Of a stretch of DNA of 64,000 bases, positions 50,200 to 59,622 are shown in pieces. A program made the position numbers and the translations under genes. Source of the stretch: Ceratodon purpureus (Eukaryota; Streptophyta; Bryopsida; Pseudoditrichales; Ditrichaceae); contig CM026421.1 of the NCBI GenBank assembly GCA_014871385.1, forward strand, positions 11,731,128 to 11,795,127, written 5' to 3'. A model generated the notes under the pieces. The model was given only the letters and a program-made list of their open reading frames with translations, was not told the DNA's origin and ran no database searches. The number at the start of each line of letters is the position of its first letter. Position 1 is the first letter of the stretch.

Positions 50200-51240
50200 T
50201 TCTTGGATTGTGGTAGAGATGTTTGTGATTAGTTGGTCAAGTTGGTTGCAGGAGGTTTGCCATTGGGTGTGGGTGAGATGTTCATTGGATAGGAGGGTTG
50301 TAAGTTGGTTAATGAGTAAAGCATTTTCTTTGGAGAAGGTAGTTCTAAATTTATCGAGATTGCTGGGTGGGATAGGGTTGAGGAGGCGAGGTATGGAAGC
50401 GGGTTTTGGGACTGTTTTAGCGAGGAGGATGTTAGGAGGAATATATAATGTAACCGGAGAATGATCTGAGTTGAGGGTGTGGTGAGTGTTGGTAGTGGAG
50501 GAATATATTGTGTTGTGGGGTGATTTGATGTAAAATCCATCAATTAAGCTGGTTTGCATGTAGTTGAGGCCGCCTTGTCTTGTAAAGGGGGCATTAGTAG
50601 GAATATAAGTGAGTTGTAGGTTGTCGGTGAAGGATCGCCATAGGAGGTCTTCTGGTTGCGGGGGTGTAACGGTAGAGCCATTAAGACGACCGATAAGGGC
50701 GATGTCTCGATTAAAGTCGCCGCAAAGAATGTGGGTGAAGGTGGGGTGCATGTGGAGATGTGTTGGGTGATGTGTTGTTGGATGAGGGAGATGTGGGGGA
50801 CGTCTTCAATGTGGGAGGGCATATAAAGATGGAAGATGAGAATGGAGGGAAGGGAGGTGTTATTGAGGCGGATGATTTGGAGGTAAGGGGAGATTTCCTT
50901 TTGGAGTAGGGATTTTGGAAAGTTACCAGGATAGGCATATTTTTGATGGATTAGAGTGAGGAGGCCGCCACGTGTGGGAGTATAGGGCATGCGTTGTTGC
51001 ATGCATCTGGTTAATGCATGGGTATTATTAAAGAGGAGTTTGTAGTTTGGAAATAACTGTTGAAGGAATTTGGTGGATTTGGTGTCAGTGAATTTTGTTT
51101 CTTGGATGGAAACGATAGCGGGTTCATGGGGGGCAAGGTGAATTAAGTCTTGGAGGCTAGGGAGGGCGGTGTTAAGTGAGGAGGCGTTCCAGGTGATAAA
51201 GCAAGTGTCTAAGTTGGTGGTGGGGAGGATTTGGGGAGGT
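50200..51240 (-). CDS. LINE ORF2 segment: APE-type endonuclease (frame broken)
   Basis: The endonuclease makes the target nick for target-primed reverse transcription. The first half (about 51,215-50,756) has CFITWNASSL, VSIQETKFTD and RGGLLTLI. The second half, in another frame after a shift near 50,755, has ILCGDFNRDI (near 50,715), SLIDGFYIKS and NSDHSPVTLYI. These are the Asn, Glu, Asp-x-Asn, Asp and Asp-His blocks of APE endonucleases, all present. The break is a single-base shift, and another shift near a C-rich run at about 51,240 separates it from the 2A-bearing frame. Confidence 0.85.
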
Positions 51241-52662
51241 AGAGGGGGAGTGGGGGGGGAGTGGAGGGGGGTGTGTGTATTCTGGGATGGGTTCATAAAT
51301 TCGAAGAGCTTCGTGGAGGAGGTTGTCAGGGAGGAAGGGGAATTTGTGAGAGAGGGAGTGAGGGGTAATTGTGGCGTGGTTTTGGTGGATGAAGTCATAG
51401 AGTTCGGTGTGGATGTGTGGGGGTGGTTTGATAAGCCGTGGGTTATTTTGGATGAATTCGGTGTAGGGGTGGGGGGTGGAAATGTGTCTTTCAGGGGGAT
51501 TAGGTAGGAGGGCCATGCGGGCAAGGAGTGGGGTGATCCAATCAGGGGTAGGGTAATGGTGAAGAAGGTGGTTACATTTCTGAAGGGAGGGACTTAAGGT
51601 GGTGATGAGGGCATAAATTACGCGCGGAGGGGGGTGGTGTTGGTGTTGGAGAAGGTATTGGGATAGGTGGGGGAAGGCGGTAGATGTGGAAGCATGATTG
51701 GGGTGGGTGTGTTTGAAGAGTGGGTGAAAATGGAGGGCTAGGTGTTGATATTCAGGGCGGAATTTGATTGTGCAGGGGAGGAAGTAAGTTCTATAACGTT
51801 TTTTGTGAGAAGGTGGATGGGTGGTGAGAATATCGGGCATAGGGCCTGGGTTGGATTCTATGTCGCCGCAGAGGAGGAGAAGGTGAAGGTGGGGTGTGAT
51901 GTGGTACTGGAGGGTGTGAGGTTTAGGGCGTCGGAGGGAAGTGTGAGAGTATGTAATGATGGTGAGATGACAGGAGTAGAAGGGGGGAAATAGCAGTGGG
52001 AGAGGGTAGAATGATGAGGAGGTGTTAAGGGGGAGGGAAGGACTGTGTAGAGAGTTGAGGAGGGCGAGTGAGAATTTGTGGACATATATTAAGAGAAGTT
52101 GAAAAAATGATTTGTGAAGTAGGGGTTGCGGGGAGTAGGGGAAGTGTGGAAGTATGGGGGGCAAAAGAAGGAGGTGTGAAGTATGGTAGGTGTGGTAAGG
52201 AGGGGGTCTTGGAAGGTTAGGGGCGGGTGTCGTCCGCCCGGGTATCGGCAGTCCGGGTATCAGCAGTCTGGGTAGCTGTATTCCGGGTATGTGTATGCCG
52301 GGTATTGGCAGTCCGGGTAACTGTAGGCCGGGTAGCAGCAGGCCGGGTATAGGCAGTTCGAGAAGGTGGCGGTGGGAGGTGTCGGGGAGAGTGGGTCTGA
52401 GTGGCGGACGGGGGATGGGGATGCTGTCGGGAGAGAGGGAGGAGAGAGGAGGGTTGTGGCAATTTGCGGAGTAAGTGCGGGGGGTATGGAGCAGGGGTCG
52501 GGAGAAGGAGGATGGGGGGGCGAGGCGGGGGTAATCGGGGAAAGGTTGGGTGTAGGGGTGGCGGGGAGCAAGGCAGGGTAGGGGCGGGGCGAGAAGGGGC
52601 CGAGGGAGAGAGAAGGGTAGGGGATCAACCGGGGGAGGTGGGGGGGGAAGGTGTTGGAGCAA
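51172..52662 (-). CDS. LINE ORF2 N-terminal segment with Pro-rich region, PG repeats and 2A motif
   Basis: An open frame of 496 codons. It starts with a Pro/Leu-rich stretch, then a [LI]PGxx pentapeptide array (52,236-52,356). A hydrophobic segment (FFQLLLIYVHKFSLALL) and a Tyr/His/Leu-rich run follow, ending in LLLLCGDIESNPGP at 51,841-51,882. Downstream of that motif are about 200 residues of His/Pro-rich sequence leading to the endonuclease. If the 2A works, the ribosome would release the upstream polypeptide and start the endonuclease-RT polypeptide at the final Pro. The start codon at 52662 is the first ATG of the frame and may not be the one used. Confidence 0.65.
   Translation of the reverse strand: MLQHLPPPPPPVDPLPFSLPRPLLAPPLPCLAPRHPYTQPFPDYPRLAPPSSFSRPLLHTPRTYSANCHNPPLSSLSPDSIPIPRPPLRPTLPDTSHRHLLELPIPGLLLPGLQLPGLPIPGIHIPGIQLPRLLIPGLPIPGRTTPAPNLPRPPPYHTYHTSHLLLLPPILPHFPYSPQPLLHKSFFQLLLIYVHKFSLALLNSLHSPSLPLNTSSSFYPLPLLFPPFYSCHLTIITYSHTSLRRPKPHTLQYHITPHLHLLLLCGDIESNPGPMPDILTTHPPSHKKRYRTYFLPCTIKFRPEYQHLALHFHPLFKHTHPNHASTSTAFPHLSQYLLQHQHHPPPRVIYALITTLSPSLQKCNHLLHHYPTPDWITPLLARMALLPNPPERHISTPHPYTEFIQNNPRLIKPPPHIHTELYDFIHQNHATITPHSLSHKFPFLPDNLLHEALRIYEPIPEYTHPPPLPPHSPSTSPNPPHHQLRHLLYHLERLLT
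51841..51882 (-). other. 2A-like translational recoding motif
   Basis: The motif LLLLCGDIESNPGP matches the full 2A consensus D-(V/I)-E-x-N-P-G-P, preceded by the usual leucine-rich helix and a Gly. 2A causes a skipped Gly-Pro peptide bond. It is known from some viruses and from several animal and trypanosome LINEs. Confidence 0.8.
52236..52356 (-). repeat. 15-bp minisatellite encoding a [LI]PG pentapeptide array
   Basis: Eight imperfect units of CCGGGTATYGGCAGT on the plus strand. In the ORF2 frame they encode a PIPGL/LPGLQ/IPGIH-type elastin-like array upstream of the 2A motif. Confidence 0.75.
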
Positions 52663-53404
52663 AGGGAGATCAGGGATTGGAGAAGGGAGAAGGGATCGAA
52701 GGAGAGGGGGGGGGGAGGGGTGATAGGGCGGGGATTGCCGGAAATGAGTGAGGGGGGGATTGGGGGATGGGCGGGGGAGGCGATTAGTGAAAGGGGTTCG
52801 GGAGGTGTAGGGTAGGAGGGGAGTCCGGGGCAGTGGGGGCGGGGAAGGAACCGTCGGGGTTTAGACAGGAGGGGGCAGTGAGGCAGGCGTCGGGGGAAGG
52901 GGAGTGTGTAGAGAGGGGCTGAGTGGAGGGGGTTTTGGAGGGAGGGAAGAGCAATTAGGTGGCGAGGGGAGAATGAGGGTGGGAGGAGGAGCGGACGTGG
53001 GGTGGGGAAGCGGGAGTTAGGGGGAGGGATGAAGAGAGGCGGGGAGGTGGTGTTTGGTGAGGGCAGGAGAGTCGGAGGGGATGGGGGTTGGGGGGTGTCG
53101 AGGGGCGAGACAATGGAGGGGGGGGGGGGGGGAATATGGAGCGAAGGAGGGGAAGCCTTGGTGGGTGGAGATGGGGGCCGATGCTGGACAACATGCGACA
53201 GGACGACTCCAAGCACAGTGGGAGAGTGGAGAATCATCATACGGGAGAAGGGCGATTTTATTGCAATAAAGGAAACATAGGGGGGAAGTGGGAGAAAACA
53301 CAAAAGCAAATGTAGCAGCCGCCATGAAGGCAGAGAAAAGGAGGGGCAGCAGGCGCGGCAAGGTTGGTAAGTGCGAGAGAAACCTTAGCTTGAGGTGAGG
53401 TTGT
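52663..53404 (-). other. Spacer between LINE ORF1 and ORF2
   Basis: Extremely C-rich on the sense strand, with a G15 run on the plus strand at 53,118-53,132. Pro-rich open frames exist in all three minus frames and cannot be told from composition effects. Confidence 0.4.
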
Positions 53405-55506
53405 CTATTCATGAGGGGGGGGCGGGTTTTGCAGGTGAAGGGGTGGCAGGGGACCTACGGCAGGGCCAGGATTAAGCGCCGTGAATATGCCTTCCATCTG
53501 ATCGCTGTACGCACGGGAGGCAGAGGTAAGCTGTTGAAGTTGATGAATGAGATTCGTGTGGTGTTGGAGAGTCTGTGCGGAAGATGCGTCAACTTGAGCG
53601 GTGGTGTGGGTGTTGATGTTGGTGCCGATGGCTGTGATGTGGGTGCGCAAGCGGTCTTCTACGGCTTGAATGGTTGTTTCCAGTTGGGAGACTGAGGAGG
53701 AGGCGGAAGTTTCGTTCTTGAATGCCGTGATGGCCTCGGCGATGACTTCTCGTGTAGGGCGTTGGTCTTGTGCACAGGCGGTGGGAATGGGGTTGGCGCC
53801 AGCGAGACTCTTATTGTGAGGAGAAAAGTCGATGTGTTTACCAAGGAGGGGAACTCCTTTGCGGTTGCACCAGTGGGTGTAGACTGCAGAGTTAAGGCAA
53901 CGGATCGTGGCAATGCCGTCATGGCGACCTAAGGCATCTCCTTCAGCGCGGTTATAGTTCACAGAGAGGACGTTCTTGGGGCTGAGGAGCTTGTGGATCG
54001 CCGTGGTGATCTGCAGTTGCGAATACTCAACAGGGAGACCTCGGACAAGGATGGAGGTGGTGAGGGCCTCGGGGGTGTGGGGGTTTGAGGATCTATCGGG
54101 AGGGGTTTGGATGATGAGCCTGTGTCCTGCAAAGAGAATAGGTGTATCGAGGAGGTACCGCTTGGTATGGTCTGAGGCAACCGTGATCTCTGCTGATTCG
54201 AGCTCCTTAGTACGCTTGGTAACCCCAATAAATTCAAGATTGGCCCCTGCCAAGTAGCCATGGCGGGTGAGTTCGCCAAGGAGTTCACGGGATGTATAGC
54301 GAGCAAGGATGGAGCTGTGCAGTTCGAGTTTGCGATTGTGGGCAGTAGAGGGGAAGTCGAATCCTTTCTCGACCTTCCCGATGGTGTAGGTGAGGTCTTG
54401 CAGTTGAAGTGTGAAGATGCGATCCCCGTTGAGGAGGGCTATGCCGTCAGTGCTAGGGTTCAGGAGATCAACCTTGAGGAATCCGAGCCAATTCTTGGTT
54501 TGGGGGTGGACTAAAGCTGAGATAGGTTCTCTAAAGCGATTGGCTAATGGGATCCCCATGGATTCAAAACGAGCAAGAGCAGCTGCCTGTACTTCTAACT
54601 TCTTCATGTCGTTGTAGCCATAGTCAAAGCGAATGACGATGGGGTGGGTGTGGGAGAGACCTGTGGAGGGGTCGACGACTGTGCCATGAGGAATCTGGGT
54701 GAGATGGTAGAATTGGCCAGGGATACCATCTGGGCGGAGTGATGGAAAGAGCTTCTGAGGAACATGTGGGAAAGAATGGCGACATGTGAGGTATTCGTGG
54801 ACCTCCGATTCTGGCATACCAGCAGTGGCAAGTTGAGTGGCTCCATAGGTGGAGGACTCCGGGAGACCTCGCTGGACATTCAGCATCTCATGAACCGAGA
54901 AGGAGAGCCACAGGTTGTCAACGTACTGGGAGAGGTTAGGGGGCGGGTGCACCGGGGTGATTGTGGCGGCGGGGCTGGTGTAGGGCCGGGAGGTGGTCCT
55001 GTCCTTGCAGCGGTATCGACGGTAGCCGCATCTGGTGGGGGAGGAGCAGAGGGAGCAGTAAGGGGGCGGTGAGCAGGGTCTTGGGCGGTGGTGCCTGAGG
55101 AGCAAGCTGAGAGAGGGGGGAGGCTGGAGTGAGAGAGATTAATAGGAGCGAAGGGCGAAGTAGCAGGGGTCTGGTAAGAGAAAGAATTTTGAGAGTCACG
55201 CTCTCCTTGAGAGCCGTCGCTGTCCTGTTCGTCAGTGAGGAGACGACGTCGTCGACGGGACCGCTGGGATGTGGAGGTAGGAGGTGGAGCGTGGGCGAGG
55301 GCGAGCGGGCCGCAACCATCCGGGTAGTCCCGTACGCCTATGGGGCCGTCGTCGTTGAGCATGGTGGAATCCATCAGAACGTCGATAGGAACTGAGCGCT
55401 GGGAGCTAGTTCGCTTCGGCCTGGCTCCTGTAGACCGGGGAGGAAGGGTGGTGAGAGTGTCCTGGGAAGTGCTAACCCGGCGAACCACAGACTTGACTCG
55501 GGCCAT
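53405..55506 (-). CDS. LINE ORF1 (RNA-binding, RRM-like plus coiled coil; one frame break)
   Basis: The ATG at 55506 gives MARVKSVVRRVSTSQ and a basic Ser/Pro/Arg-rich N-terminus with an RSRRRRRLL patch. The frame then shifts by one base between about 55,050 and 54,950 and continues to 53405. The second part has globular composition, with an ILVRGLPVEYSQLQITTAIH block (RNP2-like) and DGIATIRCLNSAVYTHW (RNP1-like) near 54,060-53,860, which together suggest an RRM. A heptad-rich C-terminus (ETTIQAVEDRLRTHI; HHTNLIHQLQQLTSA) suits trimer or dimer formation. ORF1 proteins coat LINE RNA. About 700 aa in all, larger than most ORF1s. The RRM call is by eye. Confidence 0.7.
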
Positions 55507-55657
55507 GTGTGAGAAGGTAGAGAGAGACTTGGGAGCAGGTAAGTCAAGGTAGGTAGGGGGAGCCAAGAAACAGTAAGGAAAAATTGACAAGGCGAGAGGA
55601 GAAGAGTACCTGGATGTGGGGTGGATGTACGAGGAGGGGTGGAGGGTATTTATAAGC

Positions 55658-55675
55658 GGGGGGGGGGGGGGGGGG
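55658..55675 (+). repeat. G18 homopolymer in the LINE
   Basis: Uninterrupted G18 on the plus strand (C18 in LINE sense), just upstream of ORF1. Long G runs of this kind form quadruplexes and are prone to length errors. Confidence 0.9.
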
Positions 55676-55942
55676 ATGAAGGTAGCAGGGGACAGAATGT
55701 GGTGGGGGAAGGGTAGGGGGAGGAGGGGAGGAGGGAGAGGGAGTTGAGGGGGCTGTAGGGGGAGTCGGAGTGGCGAGATATTTGGGAAAACTGGGAGAGG
55801 GAGGGGCGATCATTGTGGAAGGAGGGCGAAAAGGAGGGGAGGAAGGGGGCAGGTGGAAGCCAGTGGGAGGAGGGGAGTTTGTGAATTAAGAGGGGGTGCG
55901 GTGGGGGGGTGGAATCTGAGATCATGGGGGTGTTGTGCAGGG

Positions 55943-57133
55943 TTAGGAAAATGGCGAAAGAGGCAAGGAGGGAGAGACGCGAATGGGATGAGCTGTGCAG
56001 GAGTAATGGATGAGCAGAAGGCGGGGGGTGGCGGTTAAGAATGGTTTGGTAATTATGGCGAGGAGGAGGGTGCGGAGAATTGTGCGGGTAGTGGGAGACT
56101 GGACAGTGGGTGAAGGGGCAGTAGACAGCTCGAGGCAAGGCGAGGGATGTGGCGGTGGTAGGAAGGTGAGGGAAAGGGTAGGTGGTAGGGAGGATGAACA
56201 GAGGGGGGGAGAAGGAGGATGTGAGCAGGGTGGAGGCGAGGTTGGGGGGGTGGTGAAGTTGTGTATCCAGGGTGTGCACAGGAACCCGGTGGTGGGAAAC
56301 AGTTGTGAAGAAATAAAGAGAAATGAAGTGAATATGGTGGTGCGATGTGTGTGGAAAATATTGGTGTTGTAATGGTCGTGCAATATAATGGTGAATGTAA
56401 TGTATAAAGGGGATAAAAAATTTTGTTGGTGCGAAAAAATTTCGATAAAAATGTGCTGGGTGGAATGGTGTGGGGGTGTGATATGAGAATGTGGGAGGGG
56501 TGGGAGGGAAGTAGGCATGGGGATTGTGGAATGTGTGCAAGGGGTGGGAACAGTGAGTGAGGGAGGAAGGGGGGGGTTGGGTTGAGGGGGGTGGATGCGA
56601 TGTAGAATGGGTGGGGGTGTGGGAGGGGGTGCAATGGAGAAGTAAAGAATCGAATGTGACGTGACGGCTGTGGAGCAGCAAAAAACGCTATCTCCTGGTC
56701 GGAGGTGAGCCACCGGGATCGGCGAGGAGACAGTACCCTCGAAGTGTTGCGCTGCGCATCGCCAGAAGCCGGGAGAGGGGGGGGGCAGGAGGGTGAGGGT
56801 GGAAGGGGGAGACTCATGCGAGCGGGGGGCAGGGAAGAGGGAGGGCGAGGTAGGGGAGTCAAGCAGCAAGGCTCTAGTCTGTGAGAGAGCGAGGTGGTTA
56901 TAGAGAGCATGGGAGAGGGAGCGAGCGAGACTAGGAGGTTGGCCATGGAGAGACGCCGTAGACTGGCAGGGGGGTGGAATAATTGGAAATCTAGCGCAAA
57001 CAGTTAGCGAAGACTGTGCATTGGGAGCTATGGAGCTGCGGTGGAGTGTGGGCGCCGGGGTTACACTGAGAAACAGCAGGCCTAAGGTGAGAAAGCTGCG
57101 AAGCGGTGAGGACCAAGGAGGTGCAGACTCCAT
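55943..57133 (-). other. LINE 5' region with a 396-codon open frame
   Basis: The frame opens with MESAPPWSSPLRSFLTLGLL, a signal-peptide-like start about 100 nt from the LINE 5' end. The next 150 residues, with FWRCAAQHFEGTV and AHLRPGDSVFCCS, look more protein-like than the His/Pro/Thr-rich remainder. C/T-rich DNA keeps frames open by chance, so coding is unproven. The region otherwise serves as 5' UTR and promoter. Confidence 0.35.
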
Positions 57134-57236
57134 GGTGCGAAAATTTTCTAAGTGTCAGGCATCATCTAATCAGAATTCTCGGAGCTCAAAAGCTCCCCTC
57201 GCCTCTCTCCACTATCTTTTCTCGCTTGATGACAAC

Positions 57237-57250
57237 TTATTGCCATTGAA
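57237..57250. repeat. Target-site duplication, LINE 5' side
   Basis: TTATTGCCATTGAA, identical to 42339-42352. The LINE begins immediately at 57236 on the minus strand with GTTGTCATCAAGCGAG. Confidence 0.85.
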
Positions 57251-57840
57251 TATGATAATGTCTTGTTCAAAGAGGTGCTTCTTCATCTTCTTCCATAGCC
57301 AATAAAAGTTCAATCTACAAAGGCTTCTATGTCCTCACTTAAGAAGAAGCGCCCTTTCAAGGATCATGTTGAGTCTCAAAAGAAAATTAGCTCTTAAGTG
57401 CTCTTGTAAGTAAGTTTATACAATCTAGTTTAAAAGTTTCTAGAAATTTCTAGTTGCCTTTATTACTAATTCTAAATGTCTTATTGATATTTTTTTTGCA
57501 GACAAAGTTCAAAAGCGTTGAAGCCTCAAAGCATCCTCCCAAGGCATCTCACTAAGATAAGAAGCTCCATTTGTCATCTACAGCTTCCTTTCGCATGCTG
57601 AGATTCTTGCACAAGCATGCGCGGCAGCTCCATTACTTTCCTCATTTCTACATGAACCTAATGTTAAGTGTTAACCGTACTGTAGAGAAGTATTTTGAAC
57701 TTTTTACAAAGGTTGATACAATGGTACTATCTAGTGACAACGACTCCTTAAAGCATGGCCGGATTGAGGCAACTACTTATGACAATATTTACACTTATCG
57801 TATTTTGAATTATTTGCATCTTTGATTTTTTCATTCTACA
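57251..57840 (+). pseudogene. Decayed coding-like DNA flanking the LINE
   Basis: A short frame (SSLKKKRPFKDHVESQKKIS) ends in a stop, and a TTTTTTTTGCAG acceptor-like site follows at about 57,491-57,502. An 84-codon frame (57571-57825) begins MSSTASFRMLRFLHKHARQL. No family is recognised. It probably belongs to the same old unit as 41,129-42,338. Confidence 0.3.
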
Positions 57841-58687
57841 TTAATATGTTGGAATTGTAATAATGTATGCTCAACTAAGTTTAAATAATTAGATTCTTTG
57901 CAAAATAGCAAGGTCAGAGCAGACATAGTGACTTTAGAAACAAATTATTAAACTTGCTAATATATGTTTAAACTCTGGTTTCTGATGGTCATGCTGCATA
58001 GATGATAGAGCAATATGTGTTTAATAACTTTAATCCCTGCTATGTAATCGTCATGGTGCATGGAGCAATGTATGGTATGGCTAAGGTCGTGAAATCATGT
58101 TCATCCTACCAAAATCTATGTAAGTGATTAAAAAATTTCAAGTTGCATCAATAACAAAACTCTAACCTTATGTGAAAGTACATTCTCCAATAAATTTGCC
58201 ACCTCCATGGAAATAAGGGATCAAATTGTTTGTCGATCAATTTATGAGCCATTTCTTGTGAATTTTAATGAAGGTATTCCACGGTGATAGGTCCTTCATA
58301 GAGCATGTGAGCATGTGATTGAAAAACATTCCAAAAATTCAAAAAAAATTAAAAAAATTAAAAAAATCCAATAAATTTGGTTTATATGTTACAATAAATT
58401 GAATTGGATATAAAGGGAAAATGAAGGAAGGTGTAGATCAAATCTATTGACTCTCTCATGGTTGCAATGTAGAGGTCTCGATTCGCCACATCCTCACAAA
58501 TAGATTTGATTGACGAAAAAAATTTATTTATATTACAAAAGGTTTTTATAATTTCGAATTTCACCAAGGGGCTTGAGGCTAAGAATTGGCTTTTAGTTTT
58601 TGGTGCACCCATTTCATAAGCCTCAAGCTATATTAAAATTTGCATTTCTAATTAAAAAAATTATATCACCGAATTGGCATAGGCTCT
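57841..58687. other. AT-rich spacer, no gene seen
   Basis: Only short ORFs. A run of AAAAAATT repeats lies near 58,340-58,375. Confidence 0.4.
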
Positions 58688-58808
58688 CACTAGTAGAAAA
58701 GGTGTACTACTACACCAAATATGAACACCAAAAAATTTGAATTTTTGGTGTAATTGGTCATTTTTTGGTGTTCATCTTTGGTGTAGTTGTACACCTTTTT
58801 CACTAGTG
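58688..58808. mobile_element. 121-bp CACTA-type MITE with TCT target duplication
   Basis: The ends are CACTAGTAGAAAAGGTGTAC and GTACACCTTTTTCACTAGTG. The arms pair over about 45 bp with few mismatches, and the whole element folds as one hairpin. Flanking TCT (58685-58687 and 58809-58811) is a 3-bp duplication, as for CACTA (EnSpm) transposons, whose ends begin CACTA. Confidence 0.75.
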
Positions 58809-58811
58809 TCT

Positions 58812-59622
58812 AGATGTAAAGGGGTTGATGTTGATTTCAACCTTTTACCAATTCCCAAGGGTGTTGGCAAGCTACACCGGGTACACTTTGGGCAAATTTC
58901 AGAAGTACTTCTCTTGTACATTTTTTCCCGTTTGTAGGTGTTGTACTTTTTCTGGATAATCGTAGCCGTCCATTTCATCTCCGCGAGCAACCGGCGCCGT
59001 AGCTCAGATCGACCAATAAAGAATCAGTTGACCGGTGGTTGTAGGTTCCTGGATTGGGTGGTACTTGCAGTTGCCGGTAGTCTTCATCTCGCACTTCCAA
59101 CGTCCCGCTGGTCTCGTTGGAATTCACTGGTTACACTCCTCGATGGTTGCTGGTCTCGGTGGTGGTTGTTTCGTCTCCTTGGTGTTATACTTTTGCATCA
59201 TATTTCAGGCTTTGGAGTATGGAGAGGAGTATTTGTTTTATTCGTTTTTGCGGAAGTTCAGATAGAGGGTTAGAGGTTTAAGTTGAGATAGAGAGATAGA
59301 GAGTTGGAGGGTTTGAGGTTGTGTGAGATACATGTGTGGAGCTTCGGGTTCAGAATGTTGTTGTTTTTTTCGAGTATTGTGCTATCATTTAGGGTCTGTG
59401 AGTGATGGAAAGTAGCATCGTTTTTGGAGATTGAGCGTATGGGAGATGGGGATTGAGGGTTTCTGGTTTACGGTTGGAAACTTGTGTTGCGCTTAGGGTT
59501 CAGGTTGTCGCGAGTATTTAGGATATGGTTTCTCTGTTGGTCTAGGGTTTCAGGTTGGGTTCTTTTCTTTGAAGTTTTGCTCAACAGTTATACGGTTCTA
59601 GTCAGTTTGTTGGGTGTCGACA
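58812..59622 (+). other. Upstream region and probable 5' UTR of the RING-like gene
   Basis: GT-rich DNA with repeated TTAGGGTTTC-type phrases from about 59,390 to 59,560. Such AGGGTTT boxes (telo-box-like) are common in plant 5' leaders. Confidence 0.4.

Larger units (their letters stand above)
42353..57236 (-). mobile_element. Giant LINE (non-LTR retrotransposon), 14.9 kb, minus strand
   Basis: The insertion lies exactly between two copies of a 14-bp duplication. On the minus strand, from 57236 to 42353, it has a C/T-rich 5' region with an open frame and then ORF1 (55506-53405). ORF2 (52662-44819) carries a 2A motif, APE endonuclease, reverse transcriptase, RNase H and CCHC finger. A 2.4 kb 3' region with an opposite-strand ORF and a 3' hairpin followed by a short TATC tail complete it. 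There are no LTRs. Typical LINEs are 3-8 kb, so this is unusually long. The coding strand is extremely pyrimidine-rich, which leaves many meaningless long open frames on both strands. Frame breaks at or near homopolymers mean this copy is probably defective unless they are assembly errors. Confidence 0.9.

Noticed and set aside
52260..53309. 349-codon Pro-rich minus-strand ORF between LINE ORF1 and ORF2
   Set aside because: All three frames are Pro/Ser/Leu-rich and open through composition, and there is no conserved motif. The 2A frame is the supported one.
42353..57236. LTR retrotransposon or endogenous virus interpretation
   Set aside because: No terminal direct repeats beyond the 14-bp duplication, no integrase or protease. 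The APE endonuclease and RT block order are those of a LINE.
58985..59060. tRNA-like phrase (CCGTAGCTCAGATCG ... GTAGGTTCCTGG)
   Set aside because: The B box is wrong (GGTTCCTGG rather than GGTTCGANTCC), and no cloverleaf stems can be formed.
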